Positions 32,817-41,964 of a DNA stretch of 64,000 nt are shown one piece after another. Where the stretch lies: contig CAWGCG010000004.1 in the NCBI GenBank assembly GCA_963821025.1, forward strand, positions 372,001 to 436,000. Direction: 5' to 3'. The notes under the pieces are model-generated. The model did not search any database, was not told the origin of the DNA, and worked only from the letters and a program-made list of their open reading frames with translations. This DNA is from WHSW01 sp963821025 (lineage in GTDB: Bacteria > Actinomycetota > Thermoleophilia > Solirubrobacterales > 70-9). Within the stretch, counting starts at the first letter, position 1. Each line of letters starts with the position of its first letter. The position numbers were made by a program, and so were the translations under genes.

Positions 32817-33909
32817 TCAGTCTCGCAGAGCGCCGTCGAGCCGCTCCCGGGCGAGTTCGTGCGCCGCGACCAGCGGGGTGACGTCGCGCTGAGCGGCGAC
32901 CGCGAGCAACCGCGCCACCGTCTGCTCGATCCCGCGCGCCAGGCGCACCGCGTGGGCCTCGGAGTAGCCCTTGATCTCGCGGTAGACGTGGATCAGGCCG
33001 CCGGCGTTGGCGATGAAATCGGGCGCATAGAGGACGCCGCGCATTGGCGAGCGACTCGGCCAGGGAGTCGTCGGCGAGCTGGTTGTTAGCGGACCCGCAG
33101 ATGATCTCGCAGCGCAGCTCGACCGCGTTCCCGGCATCGATCGCGCCGCCGAGAGCGCACGGCGCGAGCACGTCGCATTCGACCACCATCGCCTCGTCGG
33201 CGTCGACCCAGACCGCCCCGAGGTCCGTCGCGAGCCGGCGCTTGTCGGGATCGATGTCGGAGACGATCAGCTCGCACCCGGTGGCGGCGAGGCGCCGCGC
33301 CAGCGCAGCGCCGACATGCCCGAGGCCGATCACCGCGACCGTACGTCCGGCGGCTGTCGGATCCCCGAAGCGCGCGCCGAGGCAGGCGCGGATCGCCGCG
33401 TCGACACCGATCGCCGTGAACGGACTCGGGTCGCCGGTTCCACCGCGCTCGGTCGGCATCCCGGTCAGGTAGTCGGTCCGCTCGCCGATCGCGACCAGGT
33501 CGCCGGGGGAGATGCCGACGTCCTCGGCGGTGATGTAGCGCCCGCCGAGGGAGTCGACCAGATCGCCGAAGTCGAGCAGCGCGGCACGGCGGAGCTCACC
33601 CCGCAGACCGCCGGCGGGCGCGCAGATGACGCCCTTGCCGCCGCCGAGGTCGAGACCGGCGGCGGCGGCCTTCGAGGTCATGCCCGCCGCCAGGCGAAGC
33701 GCATCGCGAACCCCGTCCTCGGTGCTCGGATAGTGCCAGAGGCGCACCCCTCCGAGTGCCGGCCCGAGCGCCGTGGAGTGGATCGCCGCCACGGTGTCGA
33801 GCCCGCTGCGCGGTCCGCGGCGGACCGCCAGTTCCTCGTGGTCGTAGGCCACCGGCGGCACCGTCCCGACCGGCCGCCCGTTGGTCCGGGTCTCGACCGC
33901 TACAGCCAT
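32817..33909 (-). pseudogene. leucine/valine dehydrogenase-like gene with one frameshift
   Basis: The first frame from ATG 33909 gives GPALGGVRLW, the catalytic Lys region LDLGGGKGVI and the Rossmann VIGLGHVGAALA, ending in frame near SLAN. The frame beginning MRGVLYAPDFIANAGG (33044) continues the family to a TGA at 32817-32819. The join is at 33044-33046: removing one base restores a 363-residue protein, and total length (1093) is one over a multiple of three. The enzyme deaminates branched-chain amino acids to the 2-oxoacids used by the adjoining dehydrogenase. Either a sequencing error or a recent mutation. Confidence 0.85.
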
Positions 33910-35276
33910 CAGTCGCCCTCCCAGCCTTCCAGCCGGGCCTTGACCCGCGAGAGGAAGCGGGCCGCTTCCGCGCCGTCGAGGGCACGATGGTCCCACGACA
34001 TCGGCAGGTAGGTCATCGGCCGGATCGCGATCGCATCGCCGTCGGGACCCTCGTCGACGACGGGGCGCTTGACGATCGCCTCGAGATCGAGGATCGCCAC
34101 CTGCGGCTGGTTGATGATCGGCGTCGCCAGGACCGCCCCGAACTGCCCCGGGTTGGTGATCGTGAAGGTCCCGCCCTGGACGTCGTCGGGTTCGAGACGC
34201 TTCGATCGGGCGCGCTCGGCGGCGTCCGCGATCGCGGCCGCCATCCCCTCGAGGCTGAGCCGCTGCGCTTGGCGGATCACCGGGACGATCAGGCCCTCGT
34301 CGAGCGCCACCGCGATCCCGAGGTTGACGTCGTCGTGAAGGACGATCTCATCGCCCTCGACCGACGCGTTGAGAATCGGGTGGTGGCCGAGCGCCTCGAC
34401 CGTCGACCGGGCAACGAAGGCGAGGTAGGTGAGCGCAACGCCACGCCGCGCCATCGCCGGCTTCAGCTCCCGTCGCCGAGCTGCCACCCTCGACATGTCG
34501 ACCTCGACGATCGTCGTGCAGTGGGCCGCGGTGCGCCGGCTGGCGAGCATGTGCTCGGCGATCGCCTTGCGCATGACGGTCATCGGCTCTCGCCGATGGC
34601 CCTCGACCGCCGGCCCTGGCTCCTCGCTCGGCTCGACGTCCGGCCGGTAGGGCGACTCGGAATGGAGGACCGGAGCCGGCTTTTCGGCTTCCTTTGACGC
34701 GCCGTGGCCGTTTTCGACGTGCGCGAGGACGTCGCGCTTGCGCACCCGGCCGCCGATCCCGGTGCCCTCGACCTCGCCGAGGTCGACGCCGTGCTTGTCG
34801 GCGATCCGGCGGACGACCGGGGAGTAGAAGGCGGAGCGATCGGGTGCGGACGAGTCACTCGCCACTCGCCGCTCGCCAGTCGCCGCTTCTGCCTGCTGCC
34901 CGCTTCCTGGTGCCGGCTGCCTGCTGCCCGCTCCATCCTCGTCCGGATGCGCCTGTCCAGGCGTGGCCGAGGCGTCGATCTCGGCGATCGTCTCGCCGAC
35001 CGGGATGCTGTCACCGGCCTCGACGACGATCCGCGCCAGCCGGCCGCTGGCCGGCGACGGGATCTCGACGTCGACCTTGTCGGTGGTCACGTCGGCGATC
35101 GTCTCATCGGCTTCGATCCAGTCGCCGGGCTGCTTGCGCCACTCGACGATCGTCCCTTCGGAGACCGAGATCCCCATCTTCGGCATCGAGACAGAAACCA
35201 ACGTTCCGCCCGCCTCCTGCGCTTCGCGTCCGGGGGCGGCCGGGTCAGCAGAGGGACTAGTAGGCGAGGAGTCCAC
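33909..35276 (-). CDS. 2-oxoacid dehydrogenase E2, branched-chain type
   Basis: A 455-residue dihydrolipoamide acyltransferase: lipoyl domain about 25-103 with Lys67 in TTDKVDVEI, a repetitive linker, a peripheral-subunit-binding domain (YSPVVRRIADKHGVDLGEV) and a catalytic domain ending with HRALDGAEA (His-x-x-x-Asp-Gly intact). It accepts acyl groups from E1 and forms the core of the complex. GTG start at 35276 overlaps the E1b end by 20 bp. The linker DNA holds a 16-bp direct repeat (34889-34904, 34917-34932). Stop overlaps the LeuDH ATG as TGATG. Confidence 0.92.
   Translation of the reverse strand: MDSSPTSPSADPAAPGREAQEAGGTLVSVSMPKMGISVSEGTIVEWRKQPGDWIEADETIADVTTDKVDVEIPSPASGRLARIVVEAGDSIPVGETIAEIDASATPGQAHPDEDGAGSRQPAPGSGQQAEAATGERRVASDSSAPDRSAFYSPVVRRIADKHGVDLGEVEGTGIGGRVRKRDVLAHVENGHGASKEAEKPAPVLHSESPYRPDVEPSEEPGPAVEGHRREPMTVMRKAIAEHMLASRRTAAHCTTIVEVDMSRVAARRRELKPAMARRGVALTYLAFVARSTVEALGHHPILNASVEGDEIVLHDDVNLGIAVALDEGLIVPVIRQAQRLSLEGMAAAIADAAERARSKRLEPDDVQGGTFTITNPGQFGAVLATPIINQPQVAILDLEAIVKRPVVDEGPDGDAIAIRPMTYLPMSWDHRALDGAEAARFLSRVKARLEGWEGD
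34889..34932. repeat. 16-bp direct repeat in the E2 linker
   Basis: CTGCCTGCTGCCCGCT occurs at 34889-34904 and again at 34917-34932, 12 bases apart. Just beside it (34851-34882) lies a GAGTGGCGAGTGAC-like run on the reverse strand, similar to that around 57920. The repeats encode Pro/Gly/Gln-rich linker residues, where length change is tolerated. Confidence 0.6.
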
Positions 35277-36222
35277 GGCAAGCCTCCTTCATGTCGTCCA
35301 GCTGCGGCAGGATCGCCTGCTCGAGCGGGGGGCTGAAGGGGATCGGGACGTCGGCTGCGGTCAGTCGCCGCACCGGCGCGTCGAGGTCCTCGAATGCCTC
35401 GGCGGCGACCAGCGCCGCGACCTCGGCGCCGACTCCGCATGATTGCGTTGCCTCGTGGGCGACGAGGACCTTGCCGGTCTTGCGAGCGCTGCGGAGGATC
35501 GTCTCGGTGTCGAGCGGACAGAGCGAGCGCAGGTCGATCACCTCGATGTCCCCACCGAGCTCTGAGGCCGCGTCGAGCGCCAGATGGACGGCCGATCCGT
35601 AGGCGATCACCGTCATCTCCTCGCCCTCACGCGCCACCCGCGCCTGCCCCAGGTCGACCGCGTAGTCGCCCTCGGGGACGTCGCCCTTGACGTAGCGGTA
35701 GAGGCCCTTGTGCTCGAGATAGCAGACCGGGTTGGGATCGCGGATCGCCGCGGTCAGCAGCCCCTTGGCATCCGCGGCCGTCGCGGGTGCGACCACCTTC
35801 AAGCCAGGCGACTGCAGGAACCACGCTTCGGGGTTTTGCGAATGAAAGGGCCCGCCCGAGAAGCCGCCGCCGGAGGGCAGCCTGATCACCATCGGCACGG
35901 CGACCCCCTGGCGATAGTGCATCTTCGCCGCGACATTGACCAGCTGGTCGAAGCCGCAGGCGATGAAGTCCGAGAACTGCATCTCACAGACCGGCTTCAG
36001 CCCTTCGACCGCGGCTCCGACCGCGGTGCCGATGATCGCGTTCTCGGCCAGTGGCGTGTCGATCACCCGGTCGGCCCCGAACTCGTCGATGAACCCGTCG
36101 GTGACCTTGAACGCACCGCCGAAGGCGCCGATGTCCTCGCCGAGACAGAACACGGTCTGATCGCGGCGCATCTCGCTGCGGAGCCCATCGGAGATCGCTT
36201 CGAGATAGGTGAGCTCGGCCAT
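35257..36222 (-). CDS. 2-oxoacid dehydrogenase E1 beta, branched-chain type
   Basis: A 321-residue transketolase-like beta subunit. Motifs: LGEDIGAFGGAFKVTDG, DTPLAENAIIGTAVG, RLPSGGGFSGGPFHSQNPEA and the C-terminal ATQSCGVGAEVAALV. It completes the TPP site with the alpha subunit. Overlaps E1a as TGATG at 36222. The GPFHSQ motif and neighbouring LeuDH favour branched-chain 2-oxoacids. Confidence 0.92.
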   Translation of the reverse strand: MAELTYLEAISDGLRSEMRRDQTVFCLGEDIGAFGGAFKVTDGFIDEFGADRVIDTPLAENAIIGTAVGAAVEGLKPVCEMQFSDFIACGFDQLVNVAAKMHYRQGVAVPMVIRLPSGGGFSGGPFHSQNPEAWFLQSPGLKVVAPATAADAKGLLTAAIRDPNPVCYLEHKGLYRYVKGDVPEGDYAVDLGQARVAREGEEMTVIAYGSAVHLALDAASELGGDIEVIDLRSLCPLDTETILRSARKTGKVLVAHEATQSCGVGAEVAALVAAEAFEDLDAPVRRLTAADVPIPFSPPLEQAILPQLDDMKEACRGLLAY

Positions 36223-37337
36223 CAGGCGGCGCTCCTCTCGACCTCGGCACGCTCGGCCCAGTGAGACCAGGGCGCGTGGCCGTCGCCGAGCGGAGTCAGC
36301 TCGTCGGCGTAGACGCCGTCGGCCGCTGTCTCGGGCTCGGGCATCGGCGACGCGAGGGCTTCCTGCGCGCACTCGTCGACGTATGCCTTGACCTCGGCTC
36401 GAATTCCGTCGAGCACGTCGGCGGTGACGCCGTGCTCGGATGCGAGTCGCTCTGCGTAGTTGTCGATCGGGTCGCGCTGCGCCCAATGATCGTGCAGCTC
36501 CGGCGGCACGTAGCGCATGTCGTCGTGGGCTCCGTGACCGTGCATTCGCATCGTCCGGCACTCGATCAGGCTCGGGCCGTCGCCCGCTCGCGCACGCTCG
36601 GCGGCGACCCGCGAGGCCTCGAACACGGCCTCGACGTCGTTGCCGTCGACGAGCACGCCGGGAAAGCCGTAGCTGGCGGCGCGCTCGACCGGGTCGACCA
36701 CGAACTCGAGCTCGTTCGGGGTCGAGTAGGCGAAGCCGTTGTTCTCGAGCAAGAAGACGACCGGCAGCCCCTGGATCCCGGCCCAGTTCATCGCCTCGTG
36801 CCACTGCCCGTTGGCGGTCGAGCCCTCCCCGAAGTAGGTCATCGCCACCCGCGGCTCGCCCCGCTGCTTGAAGGCCATCGCCATTCCGGCGGCGACCAGC
36901 GCCATATCGGGAAGCATCGAGACCATGCCGACGCAGCCGAGCTCGCGATCCCCGAAGTGCATGTTGCCGTCCTTGCCGACGGTCGGCCCGCCGGAGCGGC
37001 CCATGTAGTTGGCGAGGTAGCGGTCCGGGGTCACGCCGCGGACGAAGTGGGCGCCGAGGTCGCGGTGCAGGATGCACATCCGGTCGCGCGGGCCGAGCAC
37101 GAACGAGGAGCCGACCGAGATCGCCTCCTGGCCACAGCCGTCGTAAAAGCTTCCCGGCACCTTGCCCTGCCGGTAGAGGGTGATCGCCCGCTCCTCCGCG
37201 GCGCGCATCATCACCATGAATCGAAACAGGCTCAGCCGGTCGTCCCGAGTCAGGTGTCCGGATGCGAGCTCCTTCACGCGCTCGCCGACCTCGCCGCGTG
37301 AGCGCTCGCTCGCGACTGCGCCATTGCCTGGCTCCAT
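36222..37337 (-). CDS. 2-oxoacid dehydrogenase E1 alpha, branched-chain type
   Basis: A 371-residue alpha subunit that decarboxylates the 2-oxoacid on TPP. The TPP motif is FGEGSTANG...LENN; Glu in place of Asp in the GDG triplet also occurs in BCKDH alpha subunits. The phosphorylation-loop region reads MHGHGAHDDM. ATG 37337 has GGGCGGAG just upstream. First gene of the unit E1a-E1b-E2-LeuDH-lipB-lipA; no E3 is encoded here, so lpd at 51864 probably serves it. Confidence 0.92.
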   Translation of the reverse strand: MEPGNGAVASERSRGEVGERVKELASGHLTRDDRLSLFRFMVMMRAAEERAITLYRQGKVPGSFYDGCGQEAISVGSSFVLGPRDRMCILHRDLGAHFVRGVTPDRYLANYMGRSGGPTVGKDGNMHFGDRELGCVGMVSMLPDMALVAAGMAMAFKQRGEPRVAMTYFGEGSTANGQWHEAMNWAGIQGLPVVFLLENNGFAYSTPNELEFVVDPVERAASYGFPGVLVDGNDVEAVFEASRVAAERARAGDGPSLIECRTMRMHGHGAHDDMRYVPPELHDHWAQRDPIDNYAERLASEHGVTADVLDGIRAEVKAYVDECAQEALASPMPEPETAADGVYADELTPLGDGHAPWSHWAERAEVERSAA

Positions 37338-37365
37338 CTTCTCCGCCCTTCGTGTCTGGCCGGCC

Positions 37366-37418
37366 CTTCGGGATCTCCTCTGGATCGGCCTGGCTTCTCG
37401 CCGCTTCGGGATCTCCTC
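37366..37418. repeat. 15-bp direct repeat upstream of the BCKDH operon
   Basis: CTTCGGGATCTCCTC occurs at 37366-37380 and 37404-37418, spaced 38 bases start to start, in the 284-bp gap between the divergent E1a and monooxygenase genes. The spacing is near 3.5 helix turns. It may be a regulator site. No other feature is seen in 37338-37621. Confidence 0.45.
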
Positions 37419-37621
37419 CGCGGCGCCTACGGACGATGGGATCGAGAGGTTCCGCTCCCGTTCCCTATGTCTGGACGCGCGCAAGCTGATCGCTCGTGCG
37501 AATCGCCACAGCAATTGTATTCCCGATCGCGGATCTTTCAACCAGAGGCGCCGTCGCCCCGTGCGGACGAAGATCACGGAAGCGAGCGCCCGCGGCTGCT
37601 GTGATGCACCTGCAAGAGGAG

Positions 37622-38893
37622 ATGACCGCCAAGCAGACACCCGACCGCGGCCGCACCGGCCGGTCCCGGGGCGGCGCCGCCGAGCGCCACGAAGCACTCG
37701 TCGTCGGCGCCGGCCAGGCGGGGCTCGCGGTCAGCCGGGAGCTCAGCGAGCGCGGCGTCCCGCACCTGGTGCTGGAGCGCGGAAGGGTGGGGCAGACCTG
37801 GCGCGGCCTCTGGGACAGCTTCTGCCTGGTGACGCCGAACTGGACCGTGCAGCTGCCCGGCGGCACCTACGACGGCGACGATCCCGACGGCTTCATGGCC
37901 CGCGACGAGGTGGCCGCGTACCTGGAGCGCTACGCCACCGGCTTCGAGGCGCCAGTGCGCGAAGGGGTGGAGGTGCGCTCGCTCGTCCCGAGCGGCGACG
38001 GCTTCGAGCTCGAGACCTCGACCGGGTCGCTCGGAGCCCGTGCCGTCGTCGTCTGCACCGGCGCCTACCAGTGCCCGCACCGGCCGGCGGCCGCCGCCTC
38101 GCTGCCGCCGCAACTGCTCACGCTCGACGCCTCGAATTACCGGAATCCGTCGGCGCTGCCCCCGGGCCGCGTTCTCGTGGTCGGCAGCGGCCAGTCGGGT
38201 TGCCAGATTGCCGAGGAGCTGCGCGAGTCGGGCCGCGAGGTCTTCCTCGCCTGCGGCAAGGCCCCGTGGCTGCCGCGCAGGATCGGCGATCGCGACCTCG
38301 CCTGGTGGGCGATCGAGACCGGCTACATCGACGCGCCGCTCGACTCGCTGCCTAGCCCGGGCGCCCGCTTCGCGGCCAACCTCCTGACCAGCGGCCGCGA
38401 CGGCGGACACGATCTCACCTTGCGGACTCTGCAGCGGCTCGGCGTCAACCTGCTCGGCCGCTTACTCGGCGCCGAGGCGGGCCGCGCGCGGTTCGCGTCA
38501 GACCTGGCCGAGAGCGTCGCCTGGGGCGACGCCCGCCACGCCCAGTTCGCGCAGCTGGTCGGCAAGTTCGCGGCCGATCGCGGGCTCGCGGCGCCGCGGA
38601 TGGCGGACCCGCCGGCGTTCCGCGCTGAGCCGCCTGAGGCCCTCGATCTCGAGGGCTTCGGCGCCGCGATTTTCGCCTGTGGCTTTCGCCCCGAATACAG
38701 CTCCTGGGTGCGGTGCCCGAATGCCTTCGACGAGCTCGGCTTCCCGATCCACACGGACGGCGCGAGCACCGTGGCGCCGGGCCTCCACTTCGCCGGGGTC
38801 CATTTCCTGCGCAAGCGCAAGTCGGCGCTCCTCTACGGCGTCGGCGAGGACGCTCGGATCGTCGCTCGGAGCCTGGCGAGGGACCGGGTGTGA
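37622..38893 (+). CDS. flavin-containing monooxygenase-like FAD/NAD(P) oxidoreductase
   Basis: A 423-residue protein with an FAD Rossmann motif VVGAGQAGLA (residues 27-36), a second NAD(P) motif VVGSGQSGCQ near 180, and WRGLWDSFCLVTPNW following the first fold, as in FMO/MSOX-like bacterial oxidoreductases. The late HFAGVHFLRKRKSALLYGVG closes the FAD site. Likely substrate is a small organic molecule; none can be named. Start at ATG 37622 next to AAGAGGAG; ATG 37604 is an alternative. Confidence 0.83.
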   Translation: MTAKQTPDRGRTGRSRGGAAERHEALVVGAGQAGLAVSRELSERGVPHLVLERGRVGQTWRGLWDSFCLVTPNWTVQLPGGTYDGDDPDGFMARDEVAAYLERYATGFEAPVREGVEVRSLVPSGDGFELETSTGSLGARAVVVCTGAYQCPHRPAAAASLPPQLLTLDASNYRNPSALPPGRVLVVGSGQSGCQIAEELRESGREVFLACGKAPWLPRRIGDRDLAWWAIETGYIDAPLDSLPSPGARFAANLLTSGRDGGHDLTLRTLQRLGVNLLGRLLGAEAGRARFASDLAESVAWGDARHAQFAQLVGKFAADRGLAAPRMADPPAFRAEPPEALDLEGFGAAIFACGFRPEYSSWVRCPNAFDELGFPIHTDGASTVAPGLHFAGVHFLRKRKSALLYGVGEDARIVARSLARDRV

Positions 38894-38894
38894 G

Positions 38895-39077
38895 ATGGGT
38901 TCGGTTAGGGGATTCCTCGAGGCCGAACGGGGTCTCTTCGACCGCTACGGGCTCGAGCGCGAGACGCATCGCCTCGAGCTCTCCGAGCCCGCGCTGACGG
39001 CGAGGGTCTTGGTGTGCGGGCGCGGCGAGCCGCTCGGCTTCGGCGGCCTCGGCCGCGACAGCAAGCGCAGCTGCTGA
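38895..39077 (+). pseudogene. N-terminal stump of an alpha/beta hydrolase
   Basis: The 60-codon frame opens MGSVRGFLEAERGLFDRYGL and continues to VCGRGEPLGFGG, the start of a hydrolase up to the HGG oxyanion strand, then changes to SKRSC and stops. All catalytic parts are missing. It begins one base after the monooxygenase stop, so it is probably the residue of a deleted second operon gene. Confidence 0.55.
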
Positions 39078-39120
39078 GGCAGAGAGAGGCAGGGTTTCGA
39101 CGCAAGGCCACCACCCGGCC

Positions 39121-39158
39121 TTGACAGTCGCGCCGCCTTCTGTTAGTCATACGACTAA
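39121..39158 (+). promoter_or_regulatory. TetR promoter with overlapping operator
   Basis: TTGACA (39121-39126), a 17-bp spacer and TAGTCA (39144-39149). TTAGTC (39143-39148) and GACTAA (39153-39158) form a perfect 6-bp inverted repeat with four bases between, lying over the -10. This is a classic self-repressing TetR layout for the gene starting at 39186. Confidence 0.65.
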
Positions 39159-39185
39159 GGCAAGCGTCCAAATGCTGGAGAGCTG

Positions 39186-39794
39186 ATGCGGACGGCAGAA
39201 GGGGAAGCGAGGATGACGGTCGCCCGGGCGAGCAGACCGGATGTCGAGGAGCGGTTCCTCGACGCCGCCGAGCGGCTCCTGGTCGAAGTCGGACATGCCG
39301 GGATCACGACGCGGAGCCTGGCGCGGGAGGCCGGCGCCAACCACGGGCTCGTCCACTACTACTTCGGCTCGATGGAGAGCCTGCTCGCGCGGGTGCTCGA
39401 GCGTTTCACCGAGCGGTTGATCGCGCGCCAGCGGGAGATGTACGCCGCTGATGTCCCGTTCATCGAGAAGTGGCGAACGGCGATGCGCTACCTCGATGCC
39501 GACCGCGACTATCAGAAGGTCTGGTACGAGTTGCAATCGCTCGCTTGGAATCGGCCCGATCTGCGCGAACGCGTGGCCCAGGTTGATGCCGAATGGCGGG
39601 CGGTGCTGACCGACGCCTTCGCGGGGCCGCTGGAGCAATACCGGCTGCCGATTCCGCTCGAGGCGCTGGTCTCACTCGTGGCGACGTTCAACGAGGGGCT
39701 CATCCTCGAGCGGCTATCGGGGATCGAGGCCGGACACCCAGAGCTGCTCGATTGGATCGACGACTGGCTCACGAACCTGGAGGCGAAGCGATGA
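39186..39794 (+). CDS. TetR family regulator
   Basis: A 202-residue TetR protein: ERFLDAAERLLVEVGHAGIT, TRSLAREAGANHGLVHYYFG in the HTH, then a helical ligand domain. GGAGA lies 3-8 bases before ATG 39186. Its stop overlaps the fusion gene ATG as ATGA (39791-39794), so regulator and enzyme are coupled and the product of the operator-promoter above. Confidence 0.9.
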   Translation: MRTAEGEARMTVARASRPDVEERFLDAAERLLVEVGHAGITTRSLAREAGANHGLVHYYFGSMESLLARVLERFTERLIARQREMYAADVPFIEKWRTAMRYLDADRDYQKVWYELQSLAWNRPDLRERVAQVDAEWRAVLTDAFAGPLEQYRLPIPLEALVSLVATFNEGLILERLSGIEAGHPELLDWIDDWLTNLEAKR

Positions 39795-41926
39795 CGATCA
39801 CCGAGCCGGTGGTAGCGCCGCGCGAACAGACCCGAGCGCTCTACCCCGACCAGACGGGCTACGTGGAGCGCGACGGCGTGCGCAGCTTCTACGAGGTCTA
39901 CGGCGACGGCGAGCCGACCATCCTGCTGCTTCCGACCTGGTCGATCATCCACTCGCGCCACTGGAAGCTCCAGATCCCCTATCTGGCCCGCCACTTCCGC
40001 GTCGTCACCTTCGACGGTCGAGGCAACGGGCGCTCGGACCGGCCGCAGGATGCCGAGGCCTATACCGAGACCGAATTCGCCGCCGATGCGCTCGCGGTGA
40101 TGGACGCGACCGAGACCGAACGGGCGGTGCTGGTGTCGCTGTCGCGTGGAGCGGAGCGGTCGCTGCTGCTCGGCGCGCAACACCCGGAGCGCGTCGAGGC
40201 GATGGCGTTCATCGCCCCGGCACTGCCGCTGGGGTCGGCGGTGCCGCGCGGGCAGGCGTCCGCGGAGTTCAACGAGCGGCGCGAGACCCATGACGGCTGG
40301 GAGAAGTGGAACCGCCATTACTGGCTCGAGAACTACGAGGACTTCCTCGAGTTCTTCTTCTCCGAGGTGTTCACCGAGCCCCACTCGACCAAGCAGCGCG
40401 AGGACGCCGTCGGCTGGGGTCTCGAGACCGACCCCGAAACGCTGGTCGCGACCCAGCTCGCGCCGCGGCTTCCCGACGAGGCCGGCGTCCGTGAGCTGAC
40501 TGCCCGGATCCGCTGTCCGGTGCTCGTCATCCACGGACTCGACGACGCGATCCGCCCGCACGACTCCGGGGCGGCGCTCGCCGAGCTGACCAGGGGCGCG
40601 CTGGTCACGCTCGAGGGCTCGGGGCACCTTCCTCACGCCCGCGATCCGGTCAAGGTCAATCTCCTGCTGCGCGACTTCGTCGAGCCGGCCAGGCCCCCGC
40701 AACGCTGGAGGCGCGCGATCTCGCGTCCGAGGCGAGCGCTCTACATCTGCTCGCCGATCGGGCTCGGTCACGCCCGCCGCGACGTCGCGATCGCCAAGCA
40801 GCTGCGGCATCTGGTGCCCGAGCTCGAGATCGACTGGCTCGCTCAGGATCCGGTGACCAGGGTGCTGGCGGGCGAGGGCGAGCGCATCCATCCGGCCAGC
40901 TCTGAGCTCGCCAACGAGTCCCGCCACATCGAAAGCGAGTCGGCCGAACACGACCTGCATGCCTTCCAGGCGATCCGACGCATGGACGAGATCCTGTGCG
41001 CCAACTACATGGTCTTCGACGATCTCGTCTCTGAGGAGAACTACGACCTCTGGATCGGCGACGAGGCCTGGGAGCTCGACTACTACCTGCACGAGAACCC
41101 CGAGCGCAAGCGCGCGGCATACGTTTGGCTGACCGACTTCGTCGGCTGGTTGCCGATGGCCGACGGCGGCGAGCGCGAGGCGTTTCTGACCTCCGACTAC
41201 AACGCCGAGATGATCGAGCAGATCGCCCGCTTTCCGCGGGTTCGCGACCGGGCGCTGTTCGTCGGGCAGCCCGACGACATCGTCGGCGAGAGCTTCGGAC
41301 CCGACTTGCCCCCGATCCGCACCTGGACCGAGCAGCACTACGACTTCCCCGGCTATGTCAGCGGCTTCGATCCGGCCGAGTTCGCCGACCGCGAGAAGCT
41401 GCGCGCCGAGCTCGGCTACCGGCCATCCGAGCGGGTCTGCATCGTCACCGTCGGCGGCTCGGGCGTCGGACTGGCGCTGCTTCGCCGGGTGGTCGACGCG
41501 TTCGCCGAGGCGAGGCAGCTCGTCTCGGGCCTGCGGATGATCGTCGTCGCCGGACCGAGGATCGATCCCCGATCTCTGCCCGCCGCCGACGGGCTCGAGG
41601 TGGTCGCCTATGTCCATGACCTCTACCGCCACCTCGCCGCCTGCGACCTCGCCGTGGTTCAAGGCGGGCTGACGACCGCGATGGAGCTGACCGCCAACAG
41701 GCGGCCGTTTCTCTACTTCCCGCTCAAGCACCACTTCGAGCAGAATTTCCACGTCTGCCACCGGCTCGACCGCTACGGCGCCGGTCGGAGGATGGACTTC
41801 GAGACCGATGGGCCGGCGGAGATCGCCGCCGCGATCGCCGAGGAGATCGACCGTGAGGTCGATTACGTCGAGGTCGATAGCGACGGTGCGGCGCGTGCCG
41901 CCGCCGGGATCGCCGAGCTGCTCTGA
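39791..41926 (+). CDS. alpha/beta hydrolase-glycosyltransferase fusion
   Basis: A 711-residue two-part protein. Residues about 25-300 are an alpha/beta hydrolase: PTWSIIHSRHW, FDGRGNGRSDRP, nucleophile Ser118 in SLSRGAE, Asp in IHGLDDAIRP and His in GSGHLPHA. Residues about 313-711 resemble a GT-B (MurG/UGT-like) transferase: CSPIGLGHARRDVAIAKQL at the N-terminal acceptor loop, IVTVGGSGVG, and the nucleotide-sugar loop VQGGLTTAMELTANRRPF. No frame break lies at the junction. It could remove an acyl group and add a sugar, but the real substrate is unknown. Confidence 0.85.
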   Translation: MTITEPVVAPREQTRALYPDQTGYVERDGVRSFYEVYGDGEPTILLLPTWSIIHSRHWKLQIPYLARHFRVVTFDGRGNGRSDRPQDAEAYTETEFAADALAVMDATETERAVLVSLSRGAERSLLLGAQHPERVEAMAFIAPALPLGSAVPRGQASAEFNERRETHDGWEKWNRHYWLENYEDFLEFFFSEVFTEPHSTKQREDAVGWGLETDPETLVATQLAPRLPDEAGVRELTARIRCPVLVIHGLDDAIRPHDSGAALAELTRGALVTLEGSGHLPHARDPVKVNLLLRDFVEPARPPQRWRRAISRPRRALYICSPIGLGHARRDVAIAKQLRHLVPELEIDWLAQDPVTRVLAGEGERIHPASSELANESRHIESESAEHDLHAFQAIRRMDEILCANYMVFDDLVSEENYDLWIGDEAWELDYYLHENPERKRAAYVWLTDFVGWLPMADGGEREAFLTSDYNAEMIEQIARFPRVRDRALFVGQPDDIVGESFGPDLPPIRTWTEQHYDFPGYVSGFDPAEFADREKLRAELGYRPSERVCIVTVGGSGVGLALLRRVVDAFAEARQLVSGLRMIVVAGPRIDPRSLPAADGLEVVAYVHDLYRHLAACDLAVVQGGLTTAMELTANRRPFLYFPLKHHFEQNFHVCHRLDRYGAGRRMDFETDGPAEIAAAIAEEIDREVDYVEVDSDGAARAAAGIAELL

Positions 41927-41964
41927 GAGGGTCGTAGGCGCTCGGATGACCGAGCCCCGGGGTT

